This document shows, piece by piece, positions 17,001 to 24,279 of a stretch of 64,000 bases of DNA; the stretch's first letter is position 1; every line of letters starts with the position of its first letter. The position numbers and the translations under genes were made by a program. Under the pieces are notes generated by a model. That model was not told where the DNA came from. It worked only from the letters and a program-made list of their open reading frames with translations, and searched no databases. Origin of the DNA: Burkholderiaceae bacterium (GTDB taxonomy: Bacteria; Pseudomonadota; Gammaproteobacteria; Burkholderiales; Burkholderiaceae_C); the NCBI GenBank assembly GCA_026125795.1, contig JAHCKM010000005.1, positions 62,001 to 126,000 of the forward strand. Reading direction: 5' to 3'.

Positions 17001-17540
17001 ACCGACTTCGAGGATCTCATCGGTGCCGAGGCCGACGTGCTGCTGCCCGGATTGGCGGTGGGCACGGACTACACGCGGTTCCTCGCCAAGGCACGCGCAT
17101 TCATGCTGCAGCATCTGGATCACATCGCCGTGCACAAGCTGCGCATGAACAAGCCGTTGACGAGCAGCGACCTCGCGGAACTCGAACGGATGCTGGCTGA
17201 GAGCGGGCTCGGGGGCGCCAATGACATCCGCCGTGCCAGCGACGAAGCCCAGGGGCTCGGGCTCTTCGTGCGCGCGCTTGTCGGCCTGGACCGTGGCGCC
17301 GCCAAGGAGGCGATGGCGCGCTTCATCGCGGGCAAGGCGCTCACGGCAAACCAGATCGAGTTCGTCAACCTCGTGGTGGATCACCTCACCGAGCACGGCG
17401 TCGTGGAGCCGGCGCGACTGTACGAGTCACCGTTCACTGACTTGACACCGCATGGCCCGGATGGGCTCTTCAGTTCCGACGAGGTCGATCAGTTGATCGC
17501 AGTGATCAATGGCGTGAGGGACAGCGCGGTCGCTGCGTAG
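14097..17540 (+). CDS. hsdR: Type I restriction-modification system, restriction/translocase subunit
   Basis: 1147 residues. A DUF4145 domain (about 1-125) and an Ala/Gln-rich coiled coil (about 150-205) precede the HSDR_N nuclease (YSETETRDYF, FVDYVLWGD, VEAK near 272-275). The SF2 translocase has ATGAGKTRT (about 388-396), VVIDEAHRS (about 482-490) and the motif VI arginines in QMVGRGTRLCP; an EcoEI-type C-terminal domain follows. It cleaves unmodified DNA after ATP-driven translocation. The ATG at 14097 has GGAGG directly upstream. It is separated from hsdMS by 1.3 kb of antisense toxin-antitoxin genes and so needs its own promoter or readthrough. Confidence 0.95.
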   Translation: MSQFAFLQAEWGTVFEAATRAEAAVHADPRTACFYARRALELSVAWAYKHDPALKLPYQDNLSALIHEPSFKHTAGEAVFAKARVVTTLGNNAVHSHRLVVAQDALVAVRELFHIAYWLARTYGRSGRPPPGLAFDAAALPKPPPTAAQVAQTAAAAARAAEQLQALQASLRERDEKLAALLGERGAIDAELARLRAEVAAARQAAAAQPDLHNYSETETRDYFIDLLLKEAGWALDQTRDREFEVAGMPNAQAKGFVDYVLWGDDGKPLGLVEAKRTRRDPRVGQQQAKLYADCLERQFGQRPLIFYSNGYDHWLWDDARHPPRRVQGFYKKAELELAIQRRTTRRALADATISGTIIERPYQTRAIRRVAEAFERDHDRKALLVLATGAGKTRTVIALADLLMRCNWAKRVLFLADRVALVNQAVNAFKRHLPDASPVNLVTEKDAEGRVFVSTYPTMMGLIDESKDGQRRFGVGHFDLVVIDEAHRSVFQKYRAIFDYFDAMLVGLTATPKDEVDRNTYGLFDLEDGVPTDAYSLEEAVRDGYLVPPRAVSVPVKFQREGIQYDQLSEEDKDQWDALEWDDDGSVPNRVEAEAVNKWLFNKDTVDKVLEHLMTKGLTVAGGDRLGKTIVFAKNQAHADFIAERFDVNYPKVRGEFARVITFKTEYAQTLIDNFSSKDKPPHIAISVDMLDTGIDVPEVVNLVFFKLVRSKTKFWQMVGRGTRLCPDLFGPGLDKKLFYLFDYCQNLEYFSQDIPGTEGSASEPLRKRLFNARLELIGQLDERAGESGAHVVRERAATYGGPASDGEVRDATSGLLQREVAAMNLDNFVVRPHRRTVEKFAKPDAWKKLPREAAQELSREVAGLPSELDPENEEAKRFDLLLLNLQLAALRHEPAFARLRDRVKDIAALLEEKSAIPAVREQMVLIQDVQSDEWWQDVTVPMLEVVRRRLRDLVQLIDKRQRKIVYTDFEDLIGAEADVLLPGLAVGTDYTRFLAKARAFMLQHLDHIAVHKLRMNKPLTSSDLAELERMLAESGLGGANDIRRASDEAQGLGLFVRALVGLDRGAAKEAMARFIAGKALTANQIEFVNLVVDHLTEHGVVEPARLYESPFTDLTPHGPDGLFSSDEVDQLIAVINGVRDSAVAA

Positions 17541-17577
17541 AAGAAGTGGCCATGCTGCGGTGTGAAAGAGCCTCAAC

Positions 17578-18429
17578 GTGACTCGAAGGAATGCGAGCCT
17601 TGCCGGCAACCGGTTTGGTCAGCTCGGCTTGGTGCCATGGTGGCTGAGCATCGCGCTCGCGACTGCCAGCTACTTATTGCTTCACTGGGTGGCTACGGCC
17701 GAACTGCCACGTACTAAAGCAAGCAAGGCCCCATCACCGCTGGTGGCTGCGTTGAAAGGCGCGGCCAATGCCGGCCAGTTCGTCGTCCCCATCTTGTTCG
17801 TTGCGGGTGCTGTGGGTTCGGCAATGCGGCGCCATCGCCGCAATGCATTGCACGATGTCGCTGCAACCGGCGCCGAGGCTGTCGCGGGCATGTCTTGGGC
17901 GGAATTTGAAGTGTTGGTCGGAGAAGCATTTCGTCGGCGCGGCTACCACGTGGAGGAGACGGGCGGCGGCGGAGCAGACGGCGGCGTGGACCTGGTGCTA
18001 CGCAGGGGTGGCGACAAGGTCTTCGTCCAATGCAAGCAGTGGAAGGCCTACAAGGTCGGCGTCACTGTGGTGCGCGAGCTGGCGGGCGTCATGGCGGTCC
18101 ATGGAGCCGCGCGCGGGTTCGTCGTGACCTCAGGCCGCTTCACCGCGGAGGCCGAAGCGTTCGGCAAGCAAGGCAACGTCAGCCTGATCGACGGTGTCGC
18201 ACTTGCCGAATTGATCGCTTCGACGAGGCGGCAGCAAGCAACACCACCGTCGGTCGCTCAAAGGATTGAGCCGACGCTGGAGCCCGTCGTTGAAACCGCC
18301 GCTCCATCGTGCCCGCTGTGCCAACGTCAAATGGTGCGGCGCCTCGCGAGGCGAGGTTCGAATGAGGGCAAGGAGTTCTGGGGCTGCCCAACCTTTCCTG
18401 CGTGCAAGGGCATCAGAGCGATTGACTAA
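17578..18429 (+). CDS. Membrane-anchored Mrr-type restriction endonuclease with zinc finger
   Basis: 283 residues: two predicted membrane helices (about 18-40 and 64-83), then an Mrr_cat nuclease domain (about 105-215: MSWAEFEVLVGEAFRRRGY, ADGGVDLVL with the metal Asp, VFVQCKQWK with the Q/E-x-K lysine). A C-terminal topoisomerase-type C4 zinc ribbon closes the protein (CPLC...WGCPTFPAC). Mrr domains cut modified DNA; the membrane anchor suggests action at the envelope. It starts (GTG) 37 nt after hsdR and may belong to the same defence operon. Confidence 0.8.
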   Translation: MTRRNASLAGNRFGQLGLVPWWLSIALATASYLLLHWVATAELPRTKASKAPSPLVAALKGAANAGQFVVPILFVAGAVGSAMRRHRRNALHDVAATGAEAVAGMSWAEFEVLVGEAFRRRGYHVEETGGGGADGGVDLVLRRGGDKVFVQCKQWKAYKVGVTVVRELAGVMAVHGAARGFVVTSGRFTAEAEAFGKQGNVSLIDGVALAELIASTRRQQATPPSVAQRIEPTLEPVVETAAPSCPLCQRQMVRRLARRGSNEGKEFWGCPTFPACKGIRAID

Positions 18430-18517
18430 GACGTCCTGCTGAGTCAGCTCGATGCGCACACGACTGCGAACGCGATCGCCGTCGCCTCCAATGCCAGATC
18501 GATCGCCTGCTCAGGCA

Positions 18518-19426
18518 TCAAGCGCCCAGCAGGTGCCGCTCGCGCGCCGCGATCAGCGTGCCGATCTCGTTGACGAACGCGCGGATGCGCGCGCTGCGTC
18601 GCAGGTCGGGGTGTGTCAGCACCCAGATGCCGAACTCGCCGGCGGTCTCGGGCGGCGTGAGGCGCGTGAGCCCGCGGTCGGCGTCCCCGACGAAGCAGGG
18701 CAGCACGCCCACCCCCAGCGCGGCGCGCACGCCTTGCAACAGCGCCTCGAGCGAATCAAAGCGAAAGTGGCAGCGCGCCTGCGGCACGTGCTCGCGCAGC
18801 CAACGCGCCTGTGGCGCGTGCGCCATCGAGTCGTCGAGGGCGAGCCATTCGTGCTCGGCCAGCGCGCGCCGGCGCCCGGCGCGCTTGAGGTAGGCGCGGT
18901 CCGCGTAGGCCGCTGAGGCGGTCTTGCTGATGCGCCGGCCGATCAGGTGGTCGGGTGCCTTGTCGGCGGCGCGGATCGCCACGTCGGCATCGCGGCGGGT
19001 GAGGTCGATCAGGCGGTTGTTGATCGACAGCTCGATCTCGATCTCGGGGTAGCGCTGCGGAAACTCGCGCAGCAGCGGCGGCAGCAGGTGCAGGCCCAGC
19101 ATGTCGGTGGTGCTGACGCGAATGGTGCCGCTCAGGCGCAGGTCGCGCCCCAGCACGCGGCGGTGCGCGGCCAGCGCCTCGGCCTCCATGCGCTGCGCGG
19201 CGTCGGCCATCAGCTCGCCTTCGATCGTGAGGCGGTAGCTGGTGCGCCCGCGCTCGAACAGGCGCACGCGCAGCCGTGCTTCGAGCGCATCGAGCCGGCG
19301 GTAGACGCTGGAGTGGTTGAGCCCCAGCTGCTGCGCGGCAGCGCCCAGGCTGCCGCCGCGCGCGATGGCCAGCACGCAGCGCAGGTCGTCCCAGCTGGGG
19401 TGCTCGTCGGGGTTGGGTTGGCTCAT
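18518..19426 (-). CDS. LysR-family transcriptional regulator
   Basis: 302 residues. An N-terminal winged helix-turn-helix (GSLGAAAQQLGLNHSSVYRRL) and a substrate-binding effector domain from about residue 95. Divergent from a flavodoxin-fold reductase gene 92 nt away, the classic LysR arrangement, with half-sites in between at 19435-19462. The ATG at 19426 gives the usual short lead-in before the helix-turn-helix. The effector is unknown; the neighbouring reductase suggests a quinone or electrophile signal, by inference only. Confidence 0.9.
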   Translation of the reverse strand: MSQPNPDEHPSWDDLRCVLAIARGGSLGAAAQQLGLNHSSVYRRLDALEARLRVRLFERGRTSYRLTIEGELMADAAQRMEAEALAAHRRVLGRDLRLSGTIRVSTTDMLGLHLLPPLLREFPQRYPEIEIELSINNRLIDLTRRDADVAIRAADKAPDHLIGRRISKTASAAYADRAYLKRAGRRRALAEHEWLALDDSMAHAPQARWLREHVPQARCHFRFDSLEALLQGVRAALGVGVLPCFVGDADRGLTRLTPPETAGEFGIWVLTHPDLRRSARIRAFVNEIGTLIAARERHLLGA

Positions 19427-19434
19427 CGCAGAGA

Positions 19435-19462
19435 GCTTGCGTTTTCGCAAGCAAGACTTGCG
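19435..19462. promoter_or_regulatory. Three alternating CTTGCG half-sites in the LysR divergent promoter
   Basis: CTTGCG (19436-19441), CGCAAG (19446-19451) and CTTGCG (19457-19462) alternate in orientation, making two overlapping dyads: GCTTGCG-TTTT-CGCAAGC and CGCAAG-CAAGA-CTTGCG. The array starts 9 nt upstream of the LysR start and ends 56 nt before the reductase start, fitting recognition and activation sites for a LysR tetramer. Confidence 0.6.
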
Positions 19463-19518
19463 CGACGATACACAGCGTTGGGCAGTAATGCAAAGTAGGC
19501 TCGCCCCGACCACTGGGC

Positions 19519-20205
19519 ATGAACGCGTTGATCGTCTATGCGCATCCGGAGCCGTCGAGCTTCTGCGCCGCGCTGCTGCACACCGCCGCCACCACGCTGC
19601 GTGCGGCCGGCCACACGGTGGCGGTGTCGGATCTCCACGCGATGGCGTTCGACCCGGTGTCGGACCGCCGCAACTTCACCAGCGTGGCAAACGCGTCGCG
19701 GCTGCGCCAGCAGGCCGAGGAGGCGCACGCCTCCGCGGTGGGTGGCTACGTGCCCGAGCTGCGCGCCGAGATGGACAAGCTGGTGGCGTGCGACCTGCTG
19801 GTGTTGGTGTTTCCGATCTGGTGGCTCGGCCTGCCGGCCATCCTCAAGGGTTGGATCGACCGTGTGTTCGCGGTCGGCGTGGCCTACGGCGGCGGGCGCT
19901 ACTTCGGCGGTGGCGTGATGCGCGGCAAGCGCGCGCTGTGCATCGTGTGCACCGGCGGGCTCGCCGATGCGTACAGCGGCGCGGGCCACTACGCGCCGAT
20001 CGAGGCCGTGCTGTATCCGATCCAGCGCGGTGTCTTCGAGTTCACCGGCTTCGAGGCGCTGCCGCCGTTCGTCGCGTACGGACCCAACCACATCGCGGCC
20101 GGCGAACGGCAGCGCGTGCTCGATGCGCTGCGCTCGCGTCTCGGTCACATCGCGGCGGCCACGTCGCCCTCCATCACCCACACCCACGAGGAACCCACGC
20201 CATGA
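19519..20205 (+). CDS. NAD(P)H:quinone oxidoreductase, flavodoxin-like fold
   Basis: 228 residues of the NQO1/MdaB/YwrO-type flavodoxin-2 family. N-terminal ALIVYAHPEPSSF binds the FMN/FAD phosphate, and the VFPIWWLGLPAILKGWIDRV segment is the diagnostic flavin-ring-binding and dimer region. It reduces quinones or related electrophiles by two electrons. Probable target of the divergent LysR regulator. Its stop overlaps the start of the lactonase-like gene (ATGA), so the two are translated together. Confidence 0.85.
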   Translation: MNALIVYAHPEPSSFCAALLHTAATTLRAAGHTVAVSDLHAMAFDPVSDRRNFTSVANASRLRQQAEEAHASAVGGYVPELRAEMDKLVACDLLVLVFPIWWLGLPAILKGWIDRVFAVGVAYGGGRYFGGGVMRGKRALCIVCTGGLADAYSGAGHYAPIEAVLYPIQRGVFEFTGFEALPPFVAYGPNHIAAGERQRVLDALRSRLGHIAAATSPSITHTHEEPTP

Positions 20206-21074
20206 AGGCCTCTTTTCGATCGTTCGTCTCCGCCGCGGCGCTTGCACTCGCAGCGATCAGGCCCGCGCTGGCGGCCGGGCCGTCGGACCCGGTGCCGCTG
20301 CGCCTGTACGTGCTCAACTCGGCCGACATGACGGTGCCGCGCGCCTTTCTGCAGCATGGCGGCGAGGGCACGCAGTGGGTGCCGGCGGCGTTCTATCTGA
20401 TCAAGCACCCCAAGGGCAACGTGCTGTTCGACACCGGCGTCAACGATCGCGAGATCGCTGCGCCGGCCTCGGTGTGGCCGCGCCCGGCGGTCGACTACTT
20501 CGGGCTCAAGCGCTCGCCCGGCCAGTCGATCGAGGCGCAGCTCGCCAAGGCCGGCGTGACGCCAAGCGACATCCGCTACGTGGTGATCAGCCACCTGCAC
20601 CTCGACCACGCGGGCAACATCGCCAAGTTTCCGAAGGCCACGTTCGTGATCCAGAACGACGAGCTCAAGCAAGCCTGGTGGCCCGACGAAGGCTTCGAGG
20701 GCGGCTATCTCGAAGAGGATCTCAAGGACATGCGGCGCTTCAACGTGATGCGCTTGAGCGGCAACCTCGATCTGTTCGGCGATGGCAGCATCCAGGTGCT
20801 GCGCACGCCAGGCCACACGCCGGGCAGCCAGATCCTGCTCGCGCGGCTGCCGCGCACCGGCGTCGCGCTGTTCCCCGGCGACGCGGTCTTTCTCAAAGAC
20901 AACCTCGAGCACGATCGCCTGCCGGGGCCCGCGGCCACGTGGCAGGCGAGCGCGCAGCTGCAGGGCTATCGGTCCATCCGCCAGCTGCGCGATGCCGAGA
21001 ACGCCAAGATCTTCTACTCGCACGACGGCGAGGAGTTCAAGAGCTATCGGCAGGCGCCGGCTTACTACGACTGA
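20202..21074 (+). CDS. Exported metallo-beta-lactamase-fold hydrolase, AHL-lactonase-like
   Basis: 290 residues with a Sec signal peptide (MKASFRSFVSAAALALAAI, cleavage near ALAA). The metal site is clear: SHLHLDHAG (HxHxDH near 131-136), GHTPGSQ and FPGDAVF, with a C-terminal YSHDGEEF. The layout is that of the N-acyl homoserine lactonase-like branch. It would act in the periplasm on a lactone or ester; quorum quenching is possible but not shown. Coupled by 4 nt to the quinone reductase gene. Confidence 0.75.
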   Translation: MKASFRSFVSAAALALAAIRPALAAGPSDPVPLRLYVLNSADMTVPRAFLQHGGEGTQWVPAAFYLIKHPKGNVLFDTGVNDREIAAPASVWPRPAVDYFGLKRSPGQSIEAQLAKAGVTPSDIRYVVISHLHLDHAGNIAKFPKATFVIQNDELKQAWWPDEGFEGGYLEEDLKDMRRFNVMRLSGNLDLFGDGSIQVLRTPGHTPGSQILLARLPRTGVALFPGDAVFLKDNLEHDRLPGPAATWQASAQLQGYRSIRQLRDAENAKIFYSHDGEEFKSYRQAPAYYD

Positions 21075-21237
21075 GGGACGGGTGGAGCGGCTGCTGCCCC
21101 CGCTTGAAGAACTGCGGGTGGGCCCGGGGCGGCAGGGCCGGCGTCGATCTGCTTCTTCCAAACCTGCTTGAGCTCTGCAGGCGCCCTCAGATGCGTCGGA
21201 CGCTAGTGTGGCTTACCATCCCTGCGTGGAGACCATC

Positions 21238-21474
21238 ATGACCGTCACTGATCGCATCGAGCTCAACCCCAACATCATGCTAGGCAAGCCCGTGATTCGG
21301 GGCACGCGCGTGACTGTGGAGCTCGTGCTGCGCAAGATCGCCGAGGGTGCGGACGAGGCGACACTCCTTGCGGCGTACCCCACGCTGACCAAGGCAGACA
21401 TTCAGGCCGCGGTCACGTACGCGGCCGATTCGCTGGCCCACGAGAAGACGGTTGTTCTCACGGGTCAGGGCTGA
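21238..21474 (+). CDS. DUF433 antitoxin
   Basis: 78 residues, a stand-alone DUF433 domain: IMLGKPVIRGTRVTVELVL, then LLAAYPTLTKADIQAAVTYA, which folds as a helix-turn-helix-like unit. Paired with the DUF5615 gene 13 nt downstream, the usual antitoxin-first order. The ATG at 21238 was chosen because the family starts just before the LNPNIMLGKP segment. Smaller than, and not interchangeable with, the DUF433 protein at 13241-13930. Confidence 0.8.
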   Translation: MTVTDRIELNPNIMLGKPVIRGTRVTVELVLRKIAEGADEATLLAAYPTLTKADIQAAVTYAADSLAHEKTVVLTGQG

Positions 21475-21487
21475 CGCCCCGACCACG

Positions 21488-21841
21488 ATGCAGTTCTTGG
21501 CTGACGAAAGCTGCGACTTCGCGGTTGTGCACGCTCTGCGTGCGGCTGGGCACGATGTGGTTGCGGTATCTGAGGTCGCACGCGGCGCAGAAGACCCGGT
21601 GGTGATCGAACTTGCACGGTCCGAGCGCCGCGTGCTGCTCACCGAAGACAAAGACTTCGGGCAGCTCGTCTTTGCTGCAGCACGCCAAAGTTCCGGAGTC
21701 GTGCTGTTGCGCTGGCCCGTCAGCGCGCGCGCCACGCTGGGGTCTGCGCTCGTTGAGTTTGTCGCCAATCAGGGAGACTTGTTGACCGGTTCATTCGCGG
21801 TCGTCGAGCCAGGGAGGGCGCGGGTCACCCGCTCACCATAG
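21488..21841 (+). CDS. DUF5615 PIN-like toxin
   Basis: 117 residues. QFLADESCDFAVVHALRAAG (acidic DE pair), then VLLTEDKDFGQLVF (second acidic cluster), is the DUF5615/Mut7-C-like PIN fold. In TA pairs with DUF433 it is the presumed ribonuclease toxin. The ATG at 21488 lies 13 nt after the antitoxin stop. No transfer signature beyond the accessory context. Confidence 0.8.
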   Translation: MQFLADESCDFAVVHALRAAGHDVVAVSEVARGAEDPVVIELARSERRVLLTEDKDFGQLVFAAARQSSGVVLLRWPVSARATLGSALVEFVANQGDLLTGSFAVVEPGRARVTRSP

Positions 21842-21990
21842 AGCCGCGTGGCGACTTTGCTGCCCTCGTCTCAAAGCCGGCAGCAATCGCCGCGCGCAAA
21901 CGATTTGTCCTTGAGCCGGTATCCGGCAGGCTCACCTAGCGAGCCACCCAGCGGCGATGCTCCATCGCACCGCCATCGCCGGAGCCCGCC

Positions 21991-23553
21991 ATGCAAGACC
22001 TCGAACCCCCGCTGACCGCCACCGCCCCGCTCTACCTCCACCTCAGCGTCACCGATCCCGAGACGGTGGCGGCCCTCTCCGAAGCCGCCGAAGGTCGCGA
22101 TCGCCAGGAGCTCGCGCTCACCGCGCTGAAGATCGGCATCCTGTCGCTCAAGGCCGCGCGCGGCACGGTGGACGGCGCCGTCATCCGCCACGAGGGCGAG
22201 CGGCTGCTCGGCGCGCTGGAGCAGCGGCTGGCCGGCCATCGCGCGCTGATCGACGGGCAGCTCGGCGGCGTGCTGCGCGCGTACTTCGATCCCGCCAGCG
22301 GCGCTTTCACCGAGCGCGTGCAGCGCCTGCTGCGCCACGATGGCGAGCTGGCCGGGCTGATCAGCGCGCAGGTGGAGCAGGGCCGGCGCACGCTCGAGAC
22401 GCTGTTCGTGCAGCAGTTCGGTGCGGGCAGCGCGCTGCAGGCGCTGCTGTCGCCCGACCAGAACAACGAGTTCATCGGCGCTTTGCGCGGCCAGGTGGCG
22501 CAGGCGCTGGCCGCGCAGGGCGAGGCGATCGCGGCCGAGTTCTCGCTCGACCATGCCGAGAGTGCGCTGTCGCGCCTGGTGCGCGAGCTCACGTCGCGCC
22601 ACGGCGACCTGGAGCGCGCGCTCGGCGAGCGCGTGGCCTCGGTGGTGGGCGAGTTCTCGCTCGACGAACCCGAGTCCGCGCTGTCGCGGCTGGTGGGCCG
22701 CGTGGAGGCGGCGCAGGCGCAGATCGGCGCGCAGTTCTCGCTCGACAACCCGGCCAGCGGCCTCACGCGCATCGTGCAGCGGCTCGAGGCGTTCGAGCGC
22801 GCGCAGGCCGAGCGCACGCACGAGTTCGAGACGCGCGTCACCGCGCTGCTCGAGCGCGTGGCGGTGCGCCGCGATGACGCGCGCCGCTCCACGCTGCACG
22901 GCAACGAGTTCGAAGCCCGCGTGGGCGAGCAGCTCGAGCCGCTGTGCCTGGCCGCGGGCGACGTGTTCGACGCGGTGGGCTCCTGCAGCGGCGTGATCCC
23001 GCGCTGCAAGACCGGTGATTTCGTCGTCACGCTGGGGGCCGACTCGGCCGGCGCCGGCGCCGCCATCGTGGTGGAGGCCAAGGCCAGCGGCGCCTACACG
23101 CTCAAGAGCACGCTGGACGAGGCCGACTCGGCGCGGCGCAACCGCGCGGCGAGTGTGTGCCTGTTCGTGCACGCGGCGCGCACCGCGCCGGCCGGTCTGC
23201 CCGAGCTCGGCCGCTACGGCAACGACGTGATCGTGCTGTGGGACGACGACGACCCGGCCACCGACGTGCGGCTGCGCGCGGCGCTGCTGGTGGCCAAGGC
23301 ACTGGCGCTGCGCGGCACCGAGCCCAGCGCCGAAGATGCCGCCAGCCTGGCCGAGATGGATCACGCGATCGAGGCCATCCGCAAGCAGATCAGCGGTTTC
23401 GACGAGATCCGCACGTCGGCCAACACCATCGTCAACGGCGGCCACAAGATCCTCGAGCGCGCGCGCATCATGCAGGAGCAGATCGAGCGGCGGCTGGCGG
23501 CGCTGGGGGAGCAGGTGGGGCGGTTGCGAGGTGGGGCGGCCACCGCAACCTAA
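21991..23553 (+). CDS. Coiled-coil protein with FSLD repeats and a PD-(D/E)XK-like core
   Basis: 520 residues; I cannot place it in a named family. Residues about 60-300 are helical and contain three repeats, FSLDHAESALSRLV (184-197), FSLDEPESALSRLV (222-235) and FSLDNPASGLTRIV (249-262), plus a degenerate fourth near 99-114. Residues about 303-395 look like a restriction-endonuclease fold: HGNEFEARVGEQL (Glu), TGDFVVTLG (Asp343), then IVVEAKASG (Glu362, Lys364), resembling RmuC-type nucleases. A C-terminal coiled coil follows. A GGAG site precedes the ATG. Placed beside parDE and a nuclease-helicase. Nuclease function is inferred from the motif spacing only. Confidence 0.65.
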   Translation: MQDLEPPLTATAPLYLHLSVTDPETVAALSEAAEGRDRQELALTALKIGILSLKAARGTVDGAVIRHEGERLLGALEQRLAGHRALIDGQLGGVLRAYFDPASGAFTERVQRLLRHDGELAGLISAQVEQGRRTLETLFVQQFGAGSALQALLSPDQNNEFIGALRGQVAQALAAQGEAIAAEFSLDHAESALSRLVRELTSRHGDLERALGERVASVVGEFSLDEPESALSRLVGRVEAAQAQIGAQFSLDNPASGLTRIVQRLEAFERAQAERTHEFETRVTALLERVAVRRDDARRSTLHGNEFEARVGEQLEPLCLAAGDVFDAVGSCSGVIPRCKTGDFVVTLGADSAGAGAAIVVEAKASGAYTLKSTLDEADSARRNRAASVCLFVHAARTAPAGLPELGRYGNDVIVLWDDDDPATDVRLRAALLVAKALALRGTEPSAEDAASLAEMDHAIEAIRKQISGFDEIRTSANTIVNGGHKILERARIMQEQIERRLAALGEQVGRLRGGAATAT

Positions 23554-23580
23554 AACAAGCCTTCGCGTTGTCTTAGGTTG
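23546..23580 (+). terminator. Stem-loop spanning the stop codon of the coiled-coil gene
   Basis: 13-nt arms (CAACCTAAAACAA and TTGTCTTAGGTTG, one mismatch) with a 9-nt loop. The TAA stop lies in the left arm. It could be an intrinsic-type terminator without a long T tract, or a regulatory hairpin ahead of parDE. Confidence 0.5.
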
Positions 23581-23590
23581 TGGCTTTCGG

Positions 23591-23608
23591 TTTGCCAATA
23601 TTTGCCAA
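23591..23608. promoter_or_regulatory. Tandem TTTGCCAA repeats upstream of parDE
   Basis: TTTGCCAA occurs at 23591-23598 and 23601-23608, a 10-nt period that places both copies on one face of the helix, 20-37 nt before the ParD start. This suits a ribbon-helix-helix repressor, which binds short tandem sites, and suggests ParD autoregulation. Confidence 0.5.
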
Positions 23609-23627
23609 ACAGCCTAAGCTGCTGGCC

Positions 23628-23936
23628 ATGGGCACGATGAACATCTCACTACCGGACTCGATGAAGGACTTCATCGACAGGCAGGTGGCCGACAAGGGCT
23701 ACGGCACCAGCAGCGAGTACGTACGCGACCTCATCCGGCGCGAGCAAGATCGCGAGAAGCTGCGGGCGTTGTTGATCGAAGGTCTGGAGTCCGGACCCGG
23801 TCAGGTGGCCGATGCGGCCTATTTCGACGGCTTGCGTGAGCGCATTCGCCAACGTGCCACCGGCCGCGCGAAGGGCGCTTCGGCAAAGGCAGCCGCGACG
23901 CCCAGGCGCCGCACGAAAGCCGCTGGCGCCCGTTGA
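23628..23936 (+). CDS. ParD-family antitoxin (ribbon-helix-helix)
   Basis: 102 residues. MNISLPDSMKDFIDRQVADK forms the ribbon-helix-helix and TSSEYVRDLIRREQDREKL the second helix. A toxin-binding tail and an unusually basic Ala/Lys/Arg-rich end (ATPRRRTKAA) follow. The ATG at 23628 or 23637 both fit. The ParE toxin gene starts 4 nt after its stop. Confidence 0.88.
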   Translation: MGTMNISLPDSMKDFIDRQVADKGYGTSSEYVRDLIRREQDREKLRALLIEGLESGPGQVADAAYFDGLRERIRQRATGRAKGASAKAAATPRRRTKAAGAR

Positions 23937-23940
23937 CACC

Positions 23941-24279
23941 GTGACGGCGCCGCTGCCGATCGTTGTCCTGCCGCGCGCCGGGCAAGACATCGCGGACGCC
24001 GCCGATCGTTACGTCGACGAGGCCGGCGACGCGGTCGCGCAACGCTTCGCCGACGCCCTGGGCCAAGCCTTCGATCTGCTGGCGCGCAACCCCGGTATCG
24101 GCCCGCTGCGTCACGCGTCGCTGCTCGCGCTGCCGGGTATGCGCTGCTGGCCGTTGCGGCCATGGCCGCAACTGATCTTCTACGTGGCGCGCGAGCGGCG
24201 AGTCGACATCGTGCGCGTGCTGCACGGCGCGCGCGACGTTCCCGCTGCATTCGCCGAGCCTCCGCCATCCGACGCTTGA
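23941..24279 (+). CDS. ParE/RelE-family toxin
   Basis: 112 residues, GTG start. IVVLPRAGQDIADAADRYVDEAGD is the N-terminal helical hairpin of the family; GMRCWPLRPWPQLIFYVARE and IDIVRVLHGARDV are the beta-sheet core (the VLHGARD end is diagnostic). ParE toxins inhibit DNA gyrase, whereas RelE toxins cut mRNA; sequence alone suggests ParE. Tightly coupled to parD. Confidence 0.88.
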   Translation: MTAPLPIVVLPRAGQDIADAADRYVDEAGDAVAQRFADALGQAFDLLARNPGIGPLRHASLLALPGMRCWPLRPWPQLIFYVARERRVDIVRVLHGARDVPAAFAEPPPSDA

